From: PALSA-129 sp050014595
Lineage (GTDB): Bacteria > Acidobacteriota > Terriglobia > Bryobacterales > Bryobacteraceae
Direction: 5' to 3'
Assembly (NCBI GenBank): GCA_050014595.1
Contig: JBEKDA010000016.1
Span: 38,470 to 102,469 of the forward strand
DNA: 64,000 nucleotides
Made by a program: the position numbers and the translations under genes. Positions 1 through 6,684 of the stretch are shown piece after piece; the stretch's first letter is position 1, and each line of letters starts with the position of its first letter. The notes under the pieces are model-generated. The model saw only the letters and a list, made by a program, of their open reading frames with translations. It had not been told where the DNA came from and made no database searches.

Positions 1-1
1 C

Positions 2-601
2 GATATTGCGCAGGCTCTCTCGCAGCATCCCAGCGCCTATACCCTGTCGCTCGGCCACATGGAAGACCTGACGCTCGAGTCCTTCGCCTACCTGCGGCTT
101 CCTCTCGCCATGGCCGCCGTGGCCTTCCTAATCGGCGCGCTCGGCAGCCTGCGGGCCGTGGGGCAGCGCGCCTTCCTGGCCGCCGCCTTGATGATGGTGC
201 TGTTTTTCCACGCCGCCCGGCTGGCCATGGTGACGTTCGATCCTTATCTTTCGTCGCGCCCGTTGGCGGAAGCGTTGCTGCGATCGCCCCGGGGGGAGCT
301 GGTAATCGACCATCACTACTACACATTTTCCTCGATCTTCTTCTATGCCAACCGCACGGCATGGCTGCTCAACGGGCGGCGAAACAACCTGGTCTACGGA
401 TCGTACGCGTCGGGGGCGCCGGACGTCTTTCTCAACGATGCGCAGTGGAAGGACCTGTGGCTAGGCCGGCAGCGGTATTACGTGGTGGCCAAGACCGAAG
501 AGGAGCCACGGTTTGAAAAGCTGGTTGGGAAAAGCGCGCTCTTCGTGGTGGCCGAAAGCGGCGGAAAGATGCTGCTCACGAACCGGGCACTCAGCGAGTA
601 G
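2..601 (+). CDS. Membrane glycosyltransferase (GT39/ArnT-like), C-terminal part
   Basis: The reading frame is open to the left edge, so about 199 C-terminal residues are seen and the N-terminus lies outside the window. Two hydrophobic segments (AAVAFLIGALGSL and AALMMVLFFHAARLAM) are followed by a soluble tail with IDHHYYTFSSIFFYANR and LLNGRRNNLVYGS. That tail resembles the periplasmic C-terminal end of dolichyl-phosphate-mannose or ArnT-type glycosyltransferases in Acidobacteria. Such enzymes move sugars from a lipid carrier to an acceptor at the outer face of the inner membrane. The acceptor cannot be told. An internal ATG at 59 is not taken as the start because the same frame continues upstream with hydrophilic, protein-like sequence. 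Confidence 0.7.
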   Translation, partial: DIAQALSQHPSAYTLSLGHMEDLTLESFAYLRLPLAMAAVAFLIGALGSLRAVGQRAFLAAALMMVLFFHAARLAMVTFDPYLSSRPLAEALLRSPRGELVIDHHYYTFSSIFFYANRTAWLLNGRRNNLVYGSYASGAPDVFLNDAQWKDLWLGRQRYYVVAKTEEEPRFEKLVGKSALFVVAESGGKMLLTNRALSE

Positions 602-679
602 GGTTGACAGCGAGCCCAAGAGCGCGATCAGGCGGTTGGCAGGCGGAAGCGCCGGCGGAAGCGCCTGCCCCATGTTGCC

Positions 680-699
680 GACCGGCCAGGAGGCCGGTC
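680..699. repeat. GACCGGCC hairpin repeat
   Basis: Arms GACCGGCC (680-687) and GGCCGGTC (692-699) enclose AGGA. The hairpin sits between two convergent genes and could serve as a bidirectional terminator stem, though no T-run follows. The same hairpin recurs at 16769-16788 with an inverted partial copy, so it is a dispersed family. Confidence 0.7.
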
Positions 700-703
700 C
701 CAC

Positions 704-1990
704 TTAATCGCCCTGTTCAAAGTGGCCGTTGCCAGCGGTGGAAACGGCGCGCGCATCATAAGGCGCCTCATAGGATGAGTTACCGGCGGATGAGCTCTCC
801 GCTCCCTGCGTCGCCACTTTCGGCCGGCGCTCGTTGCGGGCATTGCGCCAGTTCACCTTCGGCAGGAACAGGGAACGGTCGATGCCATCCTGATACCGGA
901 TGGCGATGTTCAGGAGCGAATCGAGCAGCGACTCGGAGAGCAGGTGAGGCTTCAGCCCAAGCTCCACGAGCTTGGAATGGCGCGCGTTGTAGTAGTGCTC
1001 TTCGGCTTCCACGCGCGGATCGGGCAAGTGATCGATTTCGACATGCAGGTTCAGTTTCTTGCCCGCAGCCTGCACCATGCGAGCCAGTTCCAGCACGGAA
1101 TACTGCTCCGTGAACTGGTTGAACACCCGGCATTCTCCCGGCCGAGCCGGCTTCAGGCAAGCGAGTTCAATGCAGCGCACGGTGTCCCGGATATCCAGAT
1201 ACCCGCGGGTTTGCCCGCCCTTGCCGTACACCGTCAGCGGATGCCCCACGGCGGCCTGCGCGCAGAAGCGGTTGAGCACCGTACCGAAAATCTCATCGTA
1301 ATCGAAGCGGTTGATGAGGGCTTCATCGAGCGCCACTTCGTCGGTCATGGTTCCGTACACCACGCCCTGGTTAAGGTCGGTAGCACGCAGGCCCCAGATC
1401 TTGCACGCGAACATGATGTTGTGGCTGTCGTGCACCTTGGAGAGGTGGTAGAAGGAGCCGGGCTGCTTCGGGAACGGCAGCACGTCCTTGCGGCCGTTGT
1501 GGCTGATGGTGATGTAGCCTTCTTCGATATCGATGTTGGGAGTTCCGTACTCTCCCATGGTCCCGAGTTTCACCAGGTGGCAATCGGGCTTGAACTCCCG
1601 CAGCGCGAACAGCAGGTTGAGGGTTCCCACCACGTTGTTGACCTGGGTGAATACCGCATGTTTGCGGTCAATCATCGAGTACGGGGCGGCCCGCTGTTCG
1701 GCAAAGTGCACCACGGCGTCCGGCGCAAACTTCCGGACCACCGAGGAAATGAATTCATAGTCGGTAATATCGCCGGACAGGAACTCGATGGATTCACCGG
1801 TGAGTTGTTTCCAGGCGCGGAGTCTTTCGGGCATCGGACGTATGGGCGTCAACGTCTGAACACCCAGTTCGTAATCCCACTGGCGCCGCGCAAAATTGTC
1901 CGCGATCGCAACCTGGTGGCCTCTGCTCGAAAGATACAGGGCAGTAGCCCAGCCGCAGTATCCGTCTCCTCCCAGCACACAGATTTTCAT
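704..1990 (-). CDS. sqdB: NAD-dependent epimerase, UDP-sulfoquinovose synthase type
   Basis: A 428-residue extended SDR. The N-terminal NAD motif is GGDGYCG (residues 7-13), the catalytic Y181-x3-K185 lies in YHLSK, and the stretches HFAEQRAAPYSM (residue 95 on) and TMGEYGTPNIDIEE (144-157) are hallmarks of SqdB/SQD1. That enzyme converts UDP-glucose plus sulfite to UDP-sulfoquinovose, the head-group donor of sulfolipid. SqdB is about 390-400 residues; the extra C-terminal tail (after about residue 395) is low in recognisable motifs. No sqdX/sqdC is visible nearby, so the product could also feed a glycan or another sulfosugar. It ends convergent with the glycosyltransferase at 601. The ATG at 1990 is the only start that keeps the Rossmann motif. 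Confidence 0.85.
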   Translation of the reverse strand: MKICVLGGDGYCGWATALYLSSRGHQVAIADNFARRQWDYELGVQTLTPIRPMPERLRAWKQLTGESIEFLSGDITDYEFISSVVRKFAPDAVVHFAEQRAAPYSMIDRKHAVFTQVNNVVGTLNLLFALREFKPDCHLVKLGTMGEYGTPNIDIEEGYITISHNGRKDVLPFPKQPGSFYHLSKVHDSHNIMFACKIWGLRATDLNQGVVYGTMTDEVALDEALINRFDYDEIFGTVLNRFCAQAAVGHPLTVYGKGGQTRGYLDIRDTVRCIELACLKPARPGECRVFNQFTEQYSVLELARMVQAAGKKLNLHVEIDHLPDPRVEAEEHYYNARHSKLVELGLKPHLLSESLLDSLLNIAIRYQDGIDRSLFLPKVNWRNARNERRPKVATQGAESSSAGNSSYEAPYDARAVSTAGNGHFEQGD

Positions 1991-2189
1991 AAGTTAATGG
2001 ACCGTCCTTATCTCCCGCCTAAACAGGAGCTAACCCGCCAATCCACCCATTTGACTCGGTGTCGTGCAAAAAAACACAATGTTCCGCCGCACACCAAAAT
2101 TCCCCGTGAGCCGGCTTCCCGAATCTATATTAACAAGCCAGGTGCGCGGAACTGGTAGCCCTTACGGGCTATGTGAAAAAGGGAACTTG

Positions 2190-2431
2190 TTAAAGGCAGA
2201 CTCGAACGGCGCGGCGATCGACCTCGGCGCCGGCCTGCTCCAGCACTTCGCGCGGCAGGGTGCGCTGGATCTGCTCGAAGAGTTCTCGTAGCGGTCAATT
2301 ACGCGCCGTGCCAGCTTCGCGATGTCCTCCTGCGACACATCCGCCGCCAGGGAACGGCGTGTCAAAACGCATAGCACCAAGCCGTTGTGGTGTTGTTGCG
2401 AGAGCGGAATCAGGCTGGGATGGCGCAGCAT
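2190..2431 (-). pseudogene. Hemerythrin-like (HHE) domain pseudogene with internal deletion
   Basis: From an ATG at 2431 the frame reads MLRHPSLIPLSQQHHN and then a helix ending RRVIDRYE, the normal first helices of an acidobacterial HHE protein. It is then joined out of frame to ELFEQIQRTLPREVLE and a tail ending RVCL-stop (tta at 2190-2192), which is how the C-terminus of this family ends. The middle of the protein, with several iron ligands, is absent and the junction is frameshifted near GAGAACTC. I infer a gene collapsed by an internal deletion. A sequencing or assembly error cannot be excluded, but it would have to remove more than 150 bases. Confidence 0.6.
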
Positions 2432-2444
2432 CGGACAACCGCTA

Positions 2445-3071
2445 CTATAGCGCCGGCAGGCGACGCCGGCCTGACTGGACCCGCGCCCGGCGCAGATACG
2501 CCAGCAGTTGATATCCCAGAATGATGGCCGCCAGCAGTGCCGCAATCGCCCAAGTCAGGCTGCCCAGCACTCCGTATAAGGCCATCACGCGATCGCTGAA
2601 GAACCGCCCCAAAGAGATGAAGACGGCTGCCCCCGTAAATTCACCCAGAATGTCCCAGAACACGAACCGGTGCCAGGGGTAGCCGGCCGTGCCGCTGGCC
2701 AGGTTGATCCAAGGTCCCAGGGGACTGAGCAGCCAGCGGGTGATGAAGATGCCGGGGCCACCCCAAGCCCTGGCTTTGGCTTCCATGGCCTCCAGGTTGG
2801 CGCGCTTTCCGAACAGGTGGCTGAGCTTTGTGATGACCACCTGCCCTCCCCATCGGCCGATGGCGTAGCCGGCCTGATCGCCGAGGACGGAACCGGCGCC
2901 GGCTGCGCCGATGGCCCACCACAGGTCCATGGCGCCTTGCGAAACCATCGAGCCGGCGACAATCAGAAGCAGCGTGATGGGCAGCGGCACCCCGATGGCC
3001 GCAATGGCCACGATTCCGAAAAGGGCCGGCGCGCCGTACTGCGAAACCGCCGCGAGGAGCTGATCGTTCAT
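2445..3071 (-). CDS. DedA family inner-membrane protein
   Basis: 208 residues with the DedA/SNARE-associated layout. It shows hydrophobic segments near residues 15-45 (FGIVAIAAIGVPLPITLLLIV) and 130-195, the conserved GDQAGYAIGRWGG block, and FITRWLLSPLGPWINLASG with the reentrant-loop arginine and proline-glycine pattern. DedA members are polytopic inner-membrane proteins linked to lipid scrambling (undecaprenyl phosphate or phosphatidylethanolamine recycling) and proton-motive-force maintenance. Its ATG overlaps the stop of the upstream gene (3068) by 4 bp, so the two are likely translationally coupled. A basic tail (RRARVQSGRRRLPAL) is predicted to be cytoplasmic. Confidence 0.85.
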   Translation of the reverse strand: MNDQLLAAVSQYGAPALFGIVAIAAIGVPLPITLLLIVAGSMVSQGAMDLWWAIGAAGAGSVLGDQAGYAIGRWGGQVVITKLSHLFGKRANLEAMEAKARAWGGPGIFITRWLLSPLGPWINLASGTAGYPWHRFVFWDILGEFTGAAVFISLGRFFSDRVMALYGVLGSLTWAIAALLAAIILGYQLLAYLRRARVQSGRRRLPAL

Positions 3072-3412
3072 CGCGGTGGGCCGCCCGGTGGATGCGCGGC
3101 GGCGTCGATGGCGCGCTGCAGTTGGGCGATCAGTTCAGGAACGGGGCGCTGCAGGTCGCGAGCGATGTGCCGAACGGACCGCCGGTCACGCGGCTCCTGC
3201 GGATGAACCCCAATGGCTTGAAACAGCACGGAGGCGGGGACGTGGTGGGTATGGGCGATAAATGGGACCGACATCCAGGCCTGGATGGGCTCATTTGCGG
3301 TGCGGATGTGCCGCGCCTGCCGGCGGGCCCTGGAGGCGAAGACGAAAGTTCCGGTGATCGCCAGCACGAAGGCCAGCCCAACCGCCAGTGTCCGCCGCCA
3401 GGTTTCTCCCAC
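3068..3412 (-). CDS. Small membrane-anchored protein of unknown function, coupled to dedA
   Basis: 114 residues. One N-terminal transmembrane segment (LAVGLAFVLAITGTFVFAS, residues 9-27) follows a short basic end, so the rest should face the periplasm. The soluble part has NEPIQAWMSVPFIAHTHHVP and a C-terminal helix PVPELIAQLQRAID. I recall similar proteins beside DedA genes elsewhere, but I cannot assign a function. The 4-bp overlap with dedA supports a shared operon and perhaps a shared complex. Confidence 0.6.
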   Translation of the reverse strand: MGETWRRTLAVGLAFVLAITGTFVFASRARRQARHIRTANEPIQAWMSVPFIAHTHHVPASVLFQAIGVHPQEPRDRRSVRHIARDLQRPVPELIAQLQRAIDAAAHPPGGPPR

Positions 3413-3433
3413 GCTTCAATATAGCCGGTTTCC

Positions 3434-4375
3434 TCACTTATGATCCTGAATCCACTCCAGGATCGTCTCATCCAGCCATAACCGGTGCGGGCGGCGGCCG
3501 AGGAATCCCAGGTGTCCGCCCGACTCGGTGGCTCGTAATTCGATGAGCGGATTCGCGCGCAGCGCGGGAGCGGAAAAGATGTCGAAGGGAATGAAGGTGT
3601 CGTCCCGCGCCTGAATGAGCAGCGCGGGCACGCGGATGGCATCCAGAAAGCGCACGGCGGACTGCGTGCGGTAGTAGTTCTCCGCGTTGCCGAAGCCGAA
3701 GGAGGGCGCGGTGATGCGATCGTCGATCTGCCAGACCGAACTGAGGCCGGCGAAATCGCGCGGCTGGTAGCGGCCGGTGGCGCAGAGGCGCGCGCGCATG
3801 CGGTTGACGAAGCGCTTCTGGTAGAGACGATTGTCGGGCTCCGCGATGCGGCGCGCGCAAGCCTCGAGGTCGAGCGGCGTCGAGACGGCGCATACCCCGC
3901 GGATGAGCGCCGGCCCGCCGCCGCCCAGTTCGCCCGCCAATTTCAACACCACGTTGCCGCCCAGCGAGAAGCCCACCAGGAACAGGGGTACGGGGCTCTC
4001 GGCCTGGAGCTGGCGCGCCACAAAGTCGAGGTCGCTGGTGAGGCCGGCATGGTAGAGCGTGGTGCATAGATGCTCGGTCGAGCCACAGGTGCGCATGTGG
4101 AAGCGGTGCGCCGCGAAACCGGCGCCCAGCACGGCGGCGCTGAGGCTGCGCATGTAGCCGGCCGCGGAGGAACCCTCGAGGCCATGAACCATCACGACGT
4201 GTCCGGCGAGCTGGCCTGGCGGCTGCTGCGAATCGACGGCAACCTGCACATCCGGCTCCGTGCGGAAAAGGCGGCGTGTGAGTGGATAGCGCGGTTCGGC
4301 GTCGGGCCGCTTCCAGTAGTGGGCCGCCACGGTCTGCAGGTGCGGATTGCGGAAGAGCGGACGATAAGGAATCAT
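3434..4375 (-). CDS. YheT-family alpha/beta hydrolase
   Basis: 313 residues. The YheT/EMB8 N-terminal signature YRPLFRNPHLQT opens the protein. VMVHGLEGSS is the oxyanion region, GFSLGGN holds the nucleophile S137, ARDDTFIP gives the acid, and SGGHLGFLG the catalytic histidine. The family comprises cytoplasmic or membrane-associated carboxylesterase or lipase-like enzymes whose physiological substrate is not settled. It lies 21 bp upstream of the DUF-dedA pair on the same strand, so the three may form one transcript. Confidence 0.85.
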   Translation of the reverse strand: MIPYRPLFRNPHLQTVAAHYWKRPDAEPRYPLTRRLFRTEPDVQVAVDSQQPPGQLAGHVVMVHGLEGSSAAGYMRSLSAAVLGAGFAAHRFHMRTCGSTEHLCTTLYHAGLTSDLDFVARQLQAESPVPLFLVGFSLGGNVVLKLAGELGGGGPALIRGVCAVSTPLDLEACARRIAEPDNRLYQKRFVNRMRARLCATGRYQPRDFAGLSSVWQIDDRITAPSFGFGNAENYYRTQSAVRFLDAIRVPALLIQARDDTFIPFDIFSAPALRANPLIELRATESGGHLGFLGRRPHRLWLDETILEWIQDHK

Positions 4376-4462
4376 GGGCCGTGCGCGGGGCGCCAGTAAA
4401 TCATGTTAGCGTGGAAATTAAAGAGCTTCGGCCTCTATTTCAAGAACCGGGAGAAATCATAA

Positions 4463-5485
4463 ATGCCACTAGTCTCGATGCGTCAACTGCTGGATGAAGC
4501 AGCCAAGGGCGGATATGGCGTTGGCGCGTTCAACGTCAACAACATGGAGCAGATTCAATCGATCATGGAAGCGGCGCGGGAAACCAGGTCGCCGGTGATC
4601 GTGCAAGCCAGCCGCGGCGCGCGCGCCTATTCGCAGGACCGTTTCCTCTATCACCTGATGATCGCGGCCACGGAAGTGTACCCGGAGATTCCGACCGTGC
4701 TGCATCTGGACCACGGCAACAGCGTGGAAACCTGCAAGAGCGCCATCGAGATGGGCTTCACCAGCGTGATGATGGACGGCTCGCTGATGCCCGACGGCAA
4801 GACGCCCTCCAGCTTCGAATACAACGTGGATGCCACCCGCCAGGTGGTGGAGATGGCGCATGCCAAGGGCGTCACGGTGGAGGGCGAGATCGGATGCCTG
4901 GGCGGAATCGAAGACGGGCACGGCACGGGCCTCGACGGGCTGAGCCATCTCACCGACCCGGCGCAGGCCGAAGAGTTCGTCAAGCAAACCGGCCTGGATG
5001 CGTTGGCCATCGCCATCGGCACCAGCCACGGCGCTTACAAGTTCAGCAGCAAGCCCACCGGCGAAACGCTCAAGATGGATCGCCTCATCGAGATCCACAA
5101 GCGCCTGCCCAATGTTCACCTGGTGATGCACGGCTCTTCCAGCGTGCCCAAGGAACTGCAGGACATCATCAATCAATACGGCGGCAAGCTGAAGCCGACG
5201 TGGGGCGTGCCGGTGGAAGAGATCCAGCTTGGCATCAAGAACGGCGTGCGCAAGGTCAACGTGGATACCGACAACCGGCTGGCCATCACGGGCGCGATCC
5301 GCAAGGTATTCGTGGAAACGCCGGAGAAGTTCGACCCACGCGATTACCTGAAGCCGGCGCGCGATGCCATGAAGAAAGTAGTGGCGCAACGCATGACGCA
5401 ATTCGGACAGGCGGGGCACGCGGGCGATTACAAGCCGGTTTCGCTCGAAGAGATGGCCCGCCGCTACCAACCCGTTACAGTGTAG
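4463..5485 (+). CDS. fba: Class II fructose-1,6-bisphosphate aldolase
   Basis: 340 residues. It starts MPLVSMRQLL, the form typical of the class IIB aldolases often named CbbA/FbaA. HLDHGNS carries catalytic D83 and zinc ligand H84. VEGEIGCLGG, GTSHGAYKF and HLVMHGSSS supply further zinc and substrate residues, and NVDTDNR binds the phosphate. It cleaves fructose 1,6-bisphosphate to DHAP and glyceraldehyde 3-phosphate in the cytoplasm. A GGGAG Shine-Dalgarno lies 9 bases before the ATG. It is monocistronic here, divergent from the YheT gene. gpmA and glgC later in the window also serve central sugar metabolism but are not linked. Confidence 0.95.
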   Translation: MPLVSMRQLLDEAAKGGYGVGAFNVNNMEQIQSIMEAARETRSPVIVQASRGARAYSQDRFLYHLMIAATEVYPEIPTVLHLDHGNSVETCKSAIEMGFTSVMMDGSLMPDGKTPSSFEYNVDATRQVVEMAHAKGVTVEGEIGCLGGIEDGHGTGLDGLSHLTDPAQAEEFVKQTGLDALAIAIGTSHGAYKFSSKPTGETLKMDRLIEIHKRLPNVHLVMHGSSSVPKELQDIINQYGGKLKPTWGVPVEEIQLGIKNGVRKVNVDTDNRLAITGAIRKVFVETPEKFDPRDYLKPARDAMKKVVAQRMTQFGQAGHAGDYKPVSLEEMARRYQPVTV

Positions 5486-5529
5486 TTGAATAGTGGGCTT
5501 GCGATCTTGTCGCCGGCGAGCCACTCCCC

Positions 5530-6054
5530 CTACGGCAATATCTCCACCGCCGTCCAGTGTTTGTCGGCAGCATTTCCAACGAAGTAGCCGGCGACGGCGC
5601 CTCCGATGGTTATCCCGATTAACGCCGTACCAGCGGCAGCGTCGTGATTATTGCTGAGGAGCCCGCCCTCGATACCGAACGCGGCCCCGAAGCCCCCAGC
5701 AAACCCCACGACTCCGCCCACGGTCGTGCCCACAATCCGGCCCACCTTGCCTTTGGTTTGCATCTCGAGGCGGTGCAGCGCAGCGCGGGGCACGCGTACC
5801 ACTCCCTTTGGATAAGCCGAGCGGTCCGAGGACTTCTTGACCTCCACCACCAGCGCGTCGGATTCCACGCCGGTTGCTTTGCCGGTGATGACCGCGCCAC
5901 CCGGCATGGCGATGGACACCGTTTTTCCGACCACCACCGTGAGCCCTTCCCATTTGACGTGCATCAGCCCGGCGGCGTCCGCCAACAGCGGCACCGCCAA
6001 CAGCAAGGCCAACGACCTGGCCCGGTTTGGAGTTCGTCTCACGTCTCCCACCAT
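5530..6054 (-). CDS. Exported glycine-zipper protein, unknown
   Basis: 174 residues or slightly fewer; the GTG at 6042, preceded by GGGAGAC, is an alternative start. A signal peptide (RARSLALLLAVPLLADAAG) is followed by a small beta-rich stretch (VVVGKTVSIAMPGG...VEVKKSSD). Then come two glycine-rich hydrophobic segments (VGTTVGGVVGFAGGFGAAFG and ALIGITIGGAVAGYFVG) that look like glycine zippers. Such proteins are common in Acidobacteria and may insert into or associate with a membrane. I do not recognise a defined family. Confidence 0.6.
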   Translation of the reverse strand: MVGDVRRTPNRARSLALLLAVPLLADAAGLMHVKWEGLTVVVGKTVSIAMPGGAVITGKATGVESDALVVEVKKSSDRSAYPKGVVRVPRAALHRLEMQTKGKVGRIVGTTVGGVVGFAGGFGAAFGIEGGLLSNNHDAAAGTALIGITIGGAVAGYFVGNAADKHWTAVEILP

Positions 6055-6145
6055 CGCACTTCACCGTCCGCGCGCGGGGGTATCTTTAGGACACTACCCG
6101 CGCGCGGCGCCAATGTAGGCAACTGAGATAAACTGAAAAACAGGC

Positions 6146-6472
6146 ATGCCCGCCCAAGGGAAGACGAACGCGATGAAAACACCCGAAAGACTCGCCCGCC
6201 TCGAAAACGGCTGGACCGAAATACAGCAGGCCATCAAGGAACTCACCCAGGCAACCGCCGCCAACGCCAAAGAGACAGACGCCAAATTCAGGGAAACCGT
6301 CGCCCGATTCGCCGACCTCGGCCAATTCATCAACTCGCTGGCCCACGCCGTCGAAGCCCACGACGACCAAATCGGTAAGCTCATCGAGGCCGCCGAGAAG
6401 TCCCACCAGGAATGGGAACAACTGCGCAGGGAATGGCAAGCGTACTTGACGACCATTCACCCGCGCCAGTGA
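6146..6472 (+). CDS. Small coiled-coil protein
   Basis: 108 residues, or 99 if the in-frame ATG at 6173 (MKTPERLARLENG) is used. Almost all is predicted helix with heptad spacing: ERLARLENGWTEIQQAIKEL, then FADLGQFINSLAHAVEAHDDQ and a charged end. Short coiled-coil proteins of this style recur in Solibacter-like genomes. The function is unknown. Codon use fits the neighbours, which is the main reason to call it real. Confidence 0.5.
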   Translation: MPAQGKTNAMKTPERLARLENGWTEIQQAIKELTQATAANAKETDAKFRETVARFADLGQFINSLAHAVEAHDDQIGKLIEAAEKSHQEWEQLRREWQAYLTTIHPRQ

Positions 6473-6684
6473 CGGCACCAACGAAACGCCCGAGTTTTGC
6501 ATCGAGGTACCCAGGCATTCTTCCCGCACGCCCTCGCAAGCCGCAACCATCCTCCTATCTGGTTGAGCAATAGCATCTTGATAACCAGCCCCGCTTGCGG
6601 TGCGAGTTTTATGGGGTGAAACCGGATCGTCGCATCCTCTTCCCCATTGCCAAATCGCTACTGGCATGACACACTCGTTCAACC

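Noticed and set aside
944..2158. 404-codon plus-strand frame opposite sqdB
   Set aside because: No recognisable motif, and sqdB on the minus strand explains the region.
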